This document shows, one piece after another, positions 54,521 through 64,000 of a stretch of 64,000 nucleotides of DNA. Within the stretch, counting starts at the first letter, position 1. Each line of letters starts with the position of its first letter. The position numbers and the translations under genes were made by a program. The notes below the pieces were generated by a model. It was not told the DNA's origin. It did not search any database and saw only the letters and a program-made list of their open reading frames with translations. Origin of the DNA: Limnephilus marmoratus. Taxonomy: Eukaryota; Arthropoda; Insecta; Trichoptera; Limnephilidae. Location of the stretch: the NCBI GenBank assembly GCA_917880885.1, contig OU862931.1, positions 17,278,736-17,342,735 on the forward strand, written 5' to 3'.

Positions 54521-55539
54521 GGCGTATTCTTCAGACACTTCTTTCTGCGTTCATCGGTTCTACATACCCAAACCATCCAACCTTATCAAACAGTTACAAA
54601 AAATGGGTTCGATCCCACATTATAAAATTGACATAAAGACAGTTTTTTTTTCAAATTTTCAAACAGGATGGCAGCAATAACGTAATAGCGCTTCAGATTC
54701 TTACCCTGAACGAGGTTTCACTCCTTGCGAACAAATCAAATCTGCACGAGAGATAATAATAATCGGAAGTGGTATAAAAACCGCGATGGCGATTCTAAAT
54801 GGAAGCTCCACAAATCTACAATTATTCCGCTACGGTCGATGGCGTTTTTTAATTCCAAGTCAGTCCATCTGATCCAGAAGGGTTTCCACGAATCCCTCTC
54901 GAAAATTGTGCCGTATAAAACACGCATTAGGTATACTATGCACGTAGGAGGGGTGAGAGGAACCGGGAGAGAGAAAAGAAAAGTGAGCGGGAGAGAGAGC
55001 GGTAAAATTGAGGTAAACAATGGGAAGGAATACATGTAAGATCTGGGGGAACAATAAAGAGTGGGGCCAAAGGGTAGATTGGAGAAAAACCAAGTTGGAA
55101 TGCACTAAATAATATGAGATATAATAAATATAAGAAATAATTTTTCGGATAAGAGAAGAATCGAATATTCAGAAAAGATTCTAAAAATATCACATGGCGA
55201 GCGAAAATGAAGGATGAATGAGAAATTCTGTATATTCGATTCGATTCTTGTTTGAATATGTGACAGGATTTAAGACAGTTTTTATTTGCTGAGATATCCA
55301 TCGAAGAAGTCTTTGAATCTGAATAGATAGGCAGGAGTAGATAGTAAAAAAATTGGATAAAACTCCTTTCTTGTTATTTCTGACCCAATTGCTACATTTT
55401 CATGAAACGCAAAATGTTTGCAATATCCATTTTAAACGCACGTACGTCACTATTTAGGTACTACACCTCATCGGAATTCTTTGCAAACCTCATCCATACA
55501 GAGCTGAAAACATTATTTCAGTAGGTAGGTACTAGCCCG
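54521..55539. other. No recognised gene
   Basis: A GA-rich stretch (54940-55035) opens frames of 80-120 codons on both strands, with low-complexity products. No shared repeats. Confidence 0.4.
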
Positions 55540-55707
55540 ACGATTCCACGACAGTTCAACCTCCGACAGTTGGCCCCCCGGCATACTTATACACAATATG
55601 CAGTCGATTTAGGGAAAATACGGTGGGGTGACCGACGACATAGGGGTGATCTACGACCTTGGGGTAACCTACGATCTTGGGGTGACCTACGACCTTGGGG
55701 TGACGCG
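55540..55707 (+). repeat. GACAGTTCAACC unit and 18-bp minisatellite
   Basis: ACGACAGTTCAACC and CCGACAGTTGGCC are single units of the 24.2-kb minisatellite type. They are followed by the module shared with 49.2 kb and then four to five tandem copies of GGGGTGACCTACGACCTT (55627-55705), 18 bp each with point differences. Confidence 0.85.
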
Positions 55708-58270
55708 TATAAAAAATAAAGCATAAGGTCTATGAAAAACACTTCCAAGTCCAAACTCTCCTATTTATAAACCCCTTTTCAGGTATAGTTTTATTGTATA
55801 ATGTGGCAAATTCAGTTTCTTTTATAATAAATCGCAAAAAAATTATATTTAAGCCCGAACTTCACAAAATAAAATAAAATATGCATTTTCGCGTTGTTAT
55901 TTTTGACATCACGGCGACAATATGGCAGTCGAAGAATTTGGATTTGTAAAGTGAACCTTATACCGTCCACCGAAGAACTACTGATTTGCCACACCCATTT
56001 TCCATCAGTCCTCCCCCGGCCGGAGCGGGGAACAGACGTTAGACTCCGCGTCGCTTGCTTTCATGAAATCAATTTTAAATTTTCGATTTATTACAATAAA
56101 CAATGCGTAAAAAAGGAGTTAATGTTTTTTACAGGCCTTTACGAAATCAACCCGTAAAAAAATTCTTAAAAACCTTTTCCAACCTTTCCAAAAGCTTTTT
56201 CTCAAGTATTTTTAAACTCCTCCCATAAAGGGGCGTGAATTCCGATTTCAATTTTTTCCTGGACTATTGGATCGCCTTTAGTATCAGCGTCCCGGTTTGG
56301 GGGAAAAAATAAATGGTCATGTCAGGCATTCCGCACAACTGAGCTAAATAAATAATCAATTATCATTCTAAACTTAAGTGCTACGAACGACCGCTTCCAT
56401 ATTATAAAATTGGCGTGCATGAATAAATAAATTATTACCGCACCATTTCAAAAGATGATATTATGGTAATAACGAACTCTAATAAATAACATTAGGATCC
56501 GTAAACGTGAAGATCTCATTTACGGCGCACTAAAAGCTCATCTCCGTAGTAAAATATATATTATTCTAGTAGGCATAATAATAATGCGGTTGGTCGTTAA
56601 ATCGGTAATACTCTTGCAAATGTTCCACAGTGCAGGCAGCGCACAGTGCTGCAATCCCAAACAAAACTAGGAAAAAAATTTTAAAAATCAAGTTGTTGCC
56701 CAATTAATTGGCGTTCCTATAGGTTGGATGACTACTGCAAGGTGCTAATCAGCTATAAAATATTTCTAAGTAAAATCAGACGTAACGATGAAAACGGGAT
56801 ATTAGTAATGCTGTATATATATTATAAGAAATTGGAAAAGCACAAAGCTCGAAATTAGAATGTCAAAATAATGTATGTACATAACTTGGTTAATAGCATT
56901 ATTTTTTTTTAAATTTCTTTTAAATATTCAATAATATATTCTTTTATTTATAAAACAATTTATTTGTAAACAAGTTCTGCTATGTAATTATTACTAAGCA
57001 TGGCAGTTGTTTCGCATTCCGAAGGCATTTTCAAAATGTGGTTAGTCAAATATATTAAAATTATTTCTTTATAGGTATATATATTGAAAAACTTATTGCT
57101 TTTATTTTTATGAGCTATTGCCTTATTGATTTCCGAATAAAATGTTTAAAATTATTAATGGTTATATTATTCATTAGTAATCAATAACCCAATTACTGCA
57201 TTATTTAAATTTGACTAAAGGTCCTTAAGGTATTTCCAAATGATGATTCAGGGTTTTTTCCCAGTATAATTAAGTATTTTTATGGTCTCTAATAATTGAA
57301 CTTGGCTTAAATATATCGAAGAGTGGTGAGCAAATAATAATTACATAGCACAATTGGTTATAAATAAACTGTCTTCATAAATTAAATAATAATATTATTG
57401 AACGTACAAAAGAAATAAAACATTAAACTACAAATTAAACTTGATAACAATAAATTAATTGGTTAGTAGCCTCCATTCTCGAAAACAAACAAAAAAACAG
57501 ACATTTACTAATGATGTTTACATTTTACAGCTTCGTGTTTTAGGTTGCTCTTTTCCAATAACAGAACGCATCACGTCTGATGAACTTATTCATCTTTACC
57601 TGTGATTTATTCAGAGAAGTAGTTTTTTTTAATTAGCGCCATGTATTAGTAGTCATCAAGCCTATAGGAATGTAATTATGAATTTCTGTGACAATTTTGT
57701 AATAATTATTATTTTTAATGTTGTCAGCACCTTGATCGAACCACTGTGTGGCGGTTACGGTATGGCGGATGTCAGCTTTTAGGACTGGAACATAAGCAGT
57801 TTTATCAGGAGCGGATAAACGGAAAAGACATCTTTAACGATGCAGCATACGGGAAGAGGATCTACTTAGCAAGGTGTATGTATTTATAACCCATCAAAGG
57901 CTTTAATCAGATTGTTATGTAATACATCAAGATCAAACGTAGAACTTTTATTTAGATTATTCAACAAAAATGAAGAATGGAGGAATGCTTATGAATCTTA
58001 TCTAACAATCTACGTACGCGCAAAATTTAAAATGAGGCAACTACAAATGTAATGCTCATTAAAACTTACAACATTATTTTGAAAATTTCATAGAAGGAAA
58101 GGGGCAGGTAAATAGACAACAAGACAACGCAATATGTTAGGAAATTCCTCAGAGATTCTTGGATACAGAGCGGAAAAGGTTAAAACCTGATGAAGGAAGA
58201 ACAGGGTAGATGAGAATCACGTCTCAATCATTCTCAATCTCAGTTAGAGGACCACAAATAATAACTAAAC
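55708..58270. other. AT-rich stretch without recognised features
   Basis: The longest frame is 87 codons (55894-56157), unrecognised. No copies of the window's repeat families were seen. Confidence 0.45.
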
Positions 58271-58404
58271 TTAATTCAAACACATAATTAAACTCCAGCC
58301 AAGGATTTTCTTTCGTTTGGACTATAAATAGCTAGCTTAGTTCTTCGTAGAAAAATCGCAATAGGGGTGATTTGTGACTTAGTAAAAATATAGAGTGCGA
58401 TTGC

Positions 58405-58712
58405 AGAGGGAAGATCCTGGGAAGACCCAAAACTCATAGAGCACGCCTGATTACGGTGGCAATTGAAATTCACAAAAATCCTATAAATATTAATAGAGAC
58501 GACGCGACGGAGCTAAGCTCAATAGTTCTTGGTATCCGGTAATTGACGGTTAATTAAGTACAAACATCACCCCTAACTATTACACATCTGCCCTGATGAT
58601 GGACACTGTAACGCTGTCCGAAACGTTGGCTAAAAAAGGAGGTAGCGCAACACGGCATAATACCCCAAAAACTAATAACAAAAATACTTTTGGCCGTGAA
58701 AATCTAAAATGG
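58405..58712 (+). mobile_element. Penelope-like 3' end, copy with frameshift
   Basis: 58410-58535 encodes ILGRPKTHRARLITVAIEIH and KNPININRDD, the C-terminal end of the GIY-YIG endonuclease part of Penelope-like proteins. A 5-bp insertion (GACGCGACGG versus GACGG in the second copy) shifts the frame. The 3' region has CTGATGA (58593-58599) and GAAAC (58620-58624), then the tail GCAACACGGCATAATACCCC and GGCCGTGAAAATCTAAAAT. The upstream PLE is missing. Confidence 0.8.
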
Positions 58713-58714
58713 TA

Positions 58715-58850
58715 TCGAACTCTAGAGACTGCTCAAGAAGAGGCTGGGCCTCCAATGGAATGAGGCCGCCGAGGTAACGTACGGCAGGAACGCCTGGAGG
58801 CGGCATTTCCGAGGGGAAGGGTCCCTGACCCGAATAGTAGTAGGTACAAG
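58715..58850 (+). pseudogene. LINE 3' end fragment
   Basis: A frame reads RLGLQWNEAAEVTYGRNAWR, then RHF, resembling the last residues of LINE reverse transcriptases. It is followed by GGGTCCCTGACCCGAATAG, the same 3' module as the LINE at 7.6-8.07 kb, and a short TAG run. Confidence 0.6.
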
Positions 58851-59042
58851 TTAAAACAAACACACTAGTATTCTTTCAGTAAAATTTTCGAAACAAGAAT
58901 TTCACTCAAACTTTAGCGAAGAACGCTTTTTTCCGGATTTCCAGAGGTTGGTGCTAGATAGTTAGGTAGGAGTATTATTTAAAAAAAATGCATGTGTACA
59001 GCAGTGGCGGTCCATGAGTTTTCAGTGAGCTAGACTGCTAAG

Positions 59043-59321
59043 ATATCGGAACACTTTCGAGCGTGTAAACTTGGCCACCCTGACAAATCGGCAATCGCCG
59101 AGCATTTAATTGAAACCGGCCATTACTTTGGATTTGTTCCTGAAGTCCTGGGAAGACCCAAAACTTATAGAGCACGCCTAATTACAGAGGCAATTGAAAT
59201 TCATAAAAATCCTATTAACATAAATAGAGACGACGGAGCTAAGCTCAATAGTTCTTGGTATCCGGTAGTTGACGGCTACACCAAAGCTAAATGCAGAAAA
59301 CCATCTTCAAGTATACTGTAA
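59043..59321 (+). pseudogene. Penelope-like protein C-terminus (92 codons)
   Basis: ISEHFRACKLGHPDKSAIAE, HLIETGHYFGF, GRPKTYRARLITEAIEIHKN and NINRDDGAKLNSSWYPVV. The 'EH...C......KSAxAEHxxETGH' and 'REAIEIHK....NRDxGxxLxxxWxPV' blocks are the end of the GIY-YIG endonuclease region of Penelope-like retroelements. The YIG core and the RT lie upstream and are absent. Open over its whole length, but a fragment. The 3' tail follows directly. Confidence 0.88.
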
Positions 59322-59531
59322 TGCCAGCTCGCAGTGGAGTGGAGCTGGCAACACGGTATTGCTTCGAAGTACTTAAGCACACATTTCACCACTAACATTT
59401 ACACATCTGCCCTGATGATGGACACTGTAACGCTGTCCGAAACGTTGGCTAAAGGAGGAGGTAGCGCAACACGGCATAAAAACCCAAAAACAAATAACAA
59501 AAATAGTTTTGGCCGTGAAAATCTAAAATCA
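59322..59531 (+). mobile_element. Penelope-like 3' tail with hammerhead-like core
   Basis: CTGATGA (59412-59418), stem II GGACA / TGTCC and GAAAC (59439-59443), then GCGCAACACGGCATAAAAAC and GGCCGTGAAAATCTAAAATC. Hammerhead ribozymes are known in Penelope-like elements, and position and core order fit. One U sits unpaired before stem II, and no stem III is evident, so it is called hammerhead-like only. Confidence 0.7.
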
Positions 59532-59535
59532 TAAC

Positions 59536-59724
59536 TAGAGTGCTAAGATTGAAAAATATCACGTTATTGATGTTGTTGTTGCTGAATATAATTTTTTTTT
59601 TCAAAATTTTAACATTTTGTATGAAGATTTTCAGTATTTCTTCATACAAAAAGTTGAAATTTTGAAAAAAAAAAAAAATTTCAGCAACATCAATAACGTC
59701 GTATTTTTCAATCTTAGCACTCTA
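59536..59724. mobile_element. Near-perfect hairpin MITE (189 bp)
   Basis: The outer ends TAGAGTGCTAAGATTGAAAA / TTTTCAATCTTAGCACTCTA are inverse, and pairing continues through ACGTTATTGATGTTG, the T/A runs and TTTTGTATGAAGA almost to the centre. TA at both ends may be the target duplication (Tc1/mariner-like). It lies right at the PLE tail end. Confidence 0.88.
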
Positions 59725-59752
59725 ACTCACTAAAAGCTCACGGAGTGCCACG

Positions 59753-60320
59753 TACAGTTCACATGCGGTAGAGTGAAACCTTCAGAAAACTAAAGTCAAT
59801 TTGGGAGGCGGGAATGGGTACCGCCGCCCCGGGAACCTTTGTTGGATAACCAACACCTCTGCCATAGGTCACCCCAAGTGGTTCGCTACGTTTGGTGATT
59901 TAGCAGGGGTGCCCGGGTTCATGGGGTGAGATTTGTCTAGGTCTTGGAGGCGGATGACCAGGACATACTGAATCCCAGATTCTTACCCACCCCTTAAACC
60001 CTTTTCCTTCCCAGAACTCTCCTCTCCTTCCTTTCCTTAAAAAAACCCTCCACACAGCATCCTCAAAGATGACATAGGCCCTGAGGGAAATTATTTTCCT
60101 CAGGGCCTCCTGTGTGGAGCTCATGTAAAAAAAAAAATGTAGACAAGAGTGGGGAGGTTATGAAGCACCGCACAAAGAGGAAACCGATTATACTATCTCA
60201 TTCTCTTTTAGGCTAAATCCTATAAATGTATGTATTTGTCTTTTTTTAGTATCACCATTGTTCGTTTCATCGAGTTTCAAATCACAACAGTGCTAAAGAA
60301 GTTTTCATTTCAAAAGTCAC
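59753..60320 (+). repeat. E-family repeat interrupted by a B element
   Basis: Left part 59753-59797 (ACAGTTCACATGCGGTAGAG, CTTCAGAAAACTAAAGT). Right part 60138-60320 (AGACAAGAGTGGGGAGG, TCATTCTCTTTTAGGCTAAA, GTGCTAAAGAAGTTTTCATT). In other E copies ACTAAAG and AGAC/AGAT are contiguous, so B inserted here with hardly any target duplication. Confidence 0.8.
59798..60137 (+). mobile_element. B element, full length, intact 3' double hairpin
   Basis: About as well preserved as 12093-12440: the same start, middle and tail, with outer stem CTCCACACAG / CTGTGTGGAG and inner stem GGCCCTGAGG / CCTCAGGGCC, and an 11-nt A tail. Inserted in an E repeat. Confidence 0.92.
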
Positions 60321-60856
60321 TTGAATAAACTTAAATAATAAATTATGTGTGCGGGGTATTTAATTTTATTCAAGAACTGACTATCCGGGAAGCAACAAAA
60401 CGGGGAATAAAGCTCTTATTAAAAATGGTAGTGTCGCCATCGTATAAAGCAGAAGAATAACATTATAAGTTTTGATATTAAAAGCTAATGCAACTAAGTA
60501 ATGCAAGATGAGAACAAAAGTGTTACGTGCTCAGAGAGTTGCATCATGTTATAAAGAGAACGATGCTGCACATAATTCAGTCAGTTCTTCTCAAAGCGTT
60601 GTCGTAACTCTTACGAAACATAAGGTAGCTTTCTTTTGCATCTTTTGATACACTATTATTATTGTTTCGTGGACGTAAATTTCTTATAATATACATTTTG
60701 CATGCAATTCAAAATAGTGCTAACATAGTAATAAATTATAAGGAATATTCCATAAACATCCCATCAAATATTCGAATAAAAATGTGCTCTAATATATTAT
60801 AGGTAATTAATATATTATAAATAATAATTTATTAATATATATTATATATTATAGAC
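60321..60856. other. AT-rich spacer
   Basis: No gene or repeat recognised. A TATA/ATTA-rich run precedes the SINE. Confidence 0.5.
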
Positions 60857-61276
60857 GACCTCCGTAGTCCAGTGGCTAAGACTCTTGACTCACATTCCGG
60901 AGGTCGCGGGTTCGAACCCGGCATGCGCAAATAAATTTTATTTGATTAATTTGTGTTATTTCACAATTAATTCATTTAAAATAATATATAGTATATTTGC
61001 GGCATGTTCCAGAGTGGAAGATACTATTAGTATCGCCCTGGTGTAAGACCACCATTCAGAATTGAAACGTTGCTTGAAAATGGCTTTAGCCGTGTTTAGT
61101 GACCAGATCTGAATAGCCAGGTACTTCCCAACCTTCCTCTTCCCCACCTCCTTCCCCTCCCCACTAGCTTCAGCCTCACAACATACCCCAATTGGGGATG
61201 CCATAGTCTCACTGGCTCCAGACGGGAGCAGTTGAGATTCTTGTGCGGTATTCACTGTAAAAAAAAAAAAAAAAAT
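60857..61276 (+). mobile_element. SINE-A, full length
   Basis: tRNA-like head 60857-60925 (A-box TAGTCCAGTGG, B-box GGTTCGAACCC), AT-rich linker, body, and an 18-nt A tail (61259-61276). Nearly identical to the minus-strand copy at 46071-46490, so the family was active fairly recently. It is the only plus-strand copy in the window. No clear target duplication. Confidence 0.95.
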
Positions 61277-61389
61277 AGGTGATGGAGGTTCTAATAAACG
61301 GCGCGATTGCTAATTTGGGGTTACGAGTGACAGGCCTGGTGTGTGTCGTTTATAAAGCTATAGATATTTGGTATTGTGAAAGATTACAC

Positions 61390-61749
61390 AATTTGGGAGG
61401 CGGGTATGGGTACCGCCGCCCGGGGAACGATTTATTGGATAACCAACACCTCTACCATACGTTTGGTGATTTAACAGAGGTGCCCGGGTTCATGAGGTGA
61501 GGTTTGTCCGGTCTTGGCTTGCTGCCTGGCGGGCCGAATCAAGAAAGACCGGTCGAGGGAGGCCTTTTGACCTTTCCAGGCGGACTCTCTCGACCCATCG
61601 CCTTGCACCGCAGTTGGAGGGATGGATTCATACGTCCGTCACTCCTGGACACACTAACCCTTAGATTTCTACCCACCCTTCTACCCTTTTCCTTCCCAGA
61701 GCTTCACATCCTTTCTTTCCTTAGAAAAACCCTCCACACAGCAAAAAAA
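61390..61749 (+). mobile_element. B element, longer variant, tail lost
   Basis: AATTTGGGAGGCGGGTATGG, GTACCGCCGCCCGG and GTGCCCGGGTTCATGAGG, then a longer middle (CTTGGCTTGCTGCC ... CCTTGCACCGCAGTTGGAGG) missing from most copies but shared with 32.3 kb. The tail stops at CTCCACACAGC and goes into an A run, so both stems are absent. Confidence 0.85.
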
Positions 61750-61769
61750 ATGTGTTTAACGTGAATATT

Positions 61770-61930
61770 TTAAACACACAGGCGAACGGTGAGCGGTGGC
61801 ATAATGAAAAACGCACAGCTTTCTGCCTGGAATTTTTAGGCCAGCGCAACTACAATGTATATCAGCTCACAAAATCAATACCATCATGAGCTATGGAGCT
61901 GGAATCATCCCGTCCATAACCGAGAAAAGA
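61770..61930 (+). pseudogene. LINE RT fragment
   Basis: 61840-61925 encodes IMSYGAGIIPSITE, matching the fragment at 38.2 kb and the thumb region of LINE reverse transcriptases. Upstream frames are broken. Confidence 0.5.
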
Positions 61931-62229
61931 ATTTATGTCCCGATATTTGTTCAATATTTACCAAAATTTTTTAATTTATTAGTTTATTTATTCTTTTATA
62001 TAAACTTGGACTCTTGGACCATTTACATCAATCGTATAACATAGTAATAATAGAAATAGAAGCAATAAAAAACCAATTATTTTATATTATTATTTCTCTT
62101 TCTTTACACTACTAGAAAGGAAGCAGAATTAAAATGAAATAAAAAGAAAAACAATATTAGAATGATAATAATAAAATTTAAATCAGAATTTTAGAAATTT
62201 CTGATATAAATTTAGGTAAGTGTGACGAA
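61931..62229. other. AT-rich spacer
   Basis: Nothing recognised. Confidence 0.5.
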
Positions 62230-64000
62230 TCAAATTTCGTCACAAATAAATTTGAATAAATAATTTTGTGTTATGAAAGAGTTTCGCTCTGGGCAGCAAA
62301 GACAAAGAAAGTGATGACAGATATGGGTGCAAGGACTAAAACGGAAGAAGAAAGAAGTGCGGGGTAGAGCCACGGTCTTAGGAGTTCATAGGGCACGCCG
62401 AGACGGACAGTCTAGACCGGGACGGAGAGGAGACACGTATAGTGTACAACGGCAAGTACGCGTTCCCCGCCCAGCGGCGTGATGCTGGGCGGTGGGCGGT
62501 GGATGAAGAAACAGGAGTCAAGACCGAGACGGGGAAGAGAGGAGACACGAGTGGTGGGGCAACACCAAGTATGGGTTCCCCACCCAGCGAGGTGGTGCTG
62601 GGCGGTGGATGAAGAAGTTATAGTGGAGTTCAAGGAAATGATTCGCAAAACATACGTTCCTCCGCCCGGCGACGTAAAGTTGGGCGTGAGACGAATAAAG
62701 TGCGGTGACCATACGCGGCGGGCGAGTGGCCAAAGTGCGAAGTGAAGCAGACGACTTCAGGAGACTTCAGACTTCAGAGGCAGGAAACTCGGCTAGGAAG
62801 GCCTGAGCTGAACTGAACTGCATCTATCTGTTTTGTTATGTTTCTTTTTCCCCTTCTGGGGGTGCGCTAGACCTCGTCCTTGCATCAACAGGAGTCAGTC
62901 GACGATGGCACGGTGCCCTCTAAAATTAATTGCGCCACCCCCAGCAAAATGTGCAGGCTTTAGGTTTGGGGGGGCGACCTTGGCTCTCCTTCGCCTTGCC
63001 TCCGGCTACTCGACGCTGAATTCCTTAGGGTCGTCGGGTATTTCCCCCCAATCTCCCATTTACTTTTCTTTGAGGCATCACCGAGGAACCGGCTAAGGCG
63101 CGCGGAAGCTGAGTGTGGTTCACGACTAGACCGAACGTCATGCGCATTCTTGCTGGGACTGCCAATCGATTAGAGAGGACTCCCAACCGTTTGCCATACC
63201 TTTATTACTTATCTACTGTGTTTTCCTCCCAATCAGGTGCTTGTAGGATACGCTGGATACAATCACCCAGCGCTTGCCACCTCGTGGACTTTCACCAACC
63301 TGTCCCATTGTCTTGCCTATTTTTGTTATACTAACACATATTGTATCTGTATTTCCCGCTAAGCACTTGCATACTGCTTGCTAACAACGTATGCAGGGAC
63401 ATTGGAGGTTTAGTTTCGTTATCAAATGTAGAGTCGTTTTTACCAAAAAAATTAGAGTCCTTGCAAGAGCCTTGAAGGGGTAACCATCTGTTACCTATAC
63501 CAGGGCGGGTATGTGGTGGGTCCTCCAATGAGCTGCTGAACCGGAGGAGCTGCCATCGAGGACCTCAGCCTTACCAAGGCACCCGCAGAGAACCCAGTGA
63601 CACGAAGGTAGTTCAGTGAACAATTAACTATGACGATGTGAACAATGGAGAAGCAACCCCGAATCATATGACAACTAGTTAAGATTTAGATATAAGTAGA
63701 TCTAAGTATAATTAAGATCATGTATCCTTGCCAAACCTAATTAAAATCCAAACATATAAAATCTTTATAATCAAATTCATACCCCCTTTGTCCCAACCCA
63801 AGCGACCCGAGTCGGAGAGAAGGCAGAGAAGCAGATTGGAGGAAGTACAAAGGTAGGTATAAAAACTGCACTTATTTAACCTTACATCAATGATTATCCT
63901 GAGCTAGCTTCCTGTAACAAGGTGATACGTTACATAAGGAATAAATGAAAATATCAACGAAACTGAATTTATTTCCAAGCCTATGTCTTTGGATTGGGGA
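62230..64000. other. GC-richer unclassified block at the window edge
   Basis: Composition changes at about 62280 to a distinctly GC-richer sequence lasting to about 63650. A GACGAA...TTCGTC inverted repeat sits at 62223-62242. Frames of 70-88 codons (62479-62745, 62833-63096) are Arg/Pro/Gly-rich without known domains. TATAAAATC at 63757, a purine-rich segment and AAAGGTAGGT at 63849 could be a promoter and splice donor. Either the edge of a large retroelement or a host gene 5' region would fit; neither is proven. Confidence 0.35.
62414..62625. repeat. 107-bp tandem duplication
   Basis: AGACCGGGACGGAGAGG at 62414 and AGACCGAGACGGGGAAGAG at 62521 start two similar units, each containing GAGACACG, CCCGCCCAGCGGCGTGATGC-type and CTGGGCGGTGG blocks. 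A third, partial and diverged unit may follow near 62655. Confidence 0.8.

Noticed and set aside
62230..64000. LTR retrotransposon LTR starting TGTGACGAATC
   Set aside because: No second LTR, primer-binding site or polyprotein within the window; kept only as an unclassified block.

Overview
This window is animal nuclear DNA, most likely from an insect. The evidence is strong AT bias, no prokaryotic gene density, tRNA-derived SINEs, LINE reverse-transcriptase tails, Penelope-like (PLE) fragments, hAT elements with 8-bp target duplications, and a run of 28 perfect AACCT units (the arthropod TTAGG telomere motif). The order cannot be fixed from sequence alone. I found no intact host protein-coding gene, no rRNA and no complete tRNA gene. 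Nearly everything recognisable is transposable-element material, mostly decayed and often nested.

Layout. 1-5 kb: LINE tails, SINE-A copies, a tRNA-like head and a repeat called E here. 7.5-9.7 kb: a LINE tail, E and a tRNA-like SINE. 12-18.4 kb: the first B element, LINE family R, a GATA-tailed repeat, a frameshifted LINE end, a palindromic MITE inside another repeat, an unidentified ORF pair near 16.6-17.0 kb, and a 557-bp hAT MITE inside an R LINE. 20-25.7 kb: inverted PLE tails, a second J LINE tail, a 125-bp tandem repeat, and a telomere-like array between opposed minisatellites. 28-29 kb: a GATA-tailed repeat and a decayed SINE. 31-34 kb: LINE tails, one tandemly duplicated over 593 bp. 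34.8-38.7 kb: B elements and a minus-strand R LINE split by a TAA-flanked element. 39.4-42.1 kb: a LINE split by a 1,534-bp hAT that keeps a transposase C-terminus. 44-46.5 kb: a hAT-like element, a 401-bp foldback with a hammerhead-like core, and a full SINE-A. 48.7-51.3 kb: a B element and a 1,722-bp hAT that itself hosts a LINE with an 11-bp target duplication. 52-55.7 kb: PLE and LINE tails, a large repeat with a CTAT tail, and an 18-bp minisatellite. 58.3-61.9 kb: two PLE ends, a hairpin MITE, E interrupted by B, a full SINE-A and another B. 62.2-64 kb: a more GC-rich, unclassified stretch that may be the edge of a larger element.

The most coherent system is a LINE/SINE pair. Short B elements (seven copies, all plus strand) end in the same 3' tail as the R LINEs. 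That tail can fold into a nested double hairpin just before poly(A), which fits a non-autonomous element borrowing the LINE's 3'-end recognition. Other notable items are the hAT insertions with exact 8-bp duplications, the hammerhead-like cores in PLE and foldback sequences, and the telomere-like array that may have been seeded by a minisatellite unit.

All family calls come from reading the sequence; no database search was run. Boundaries are exact only where target duplications are quoted.
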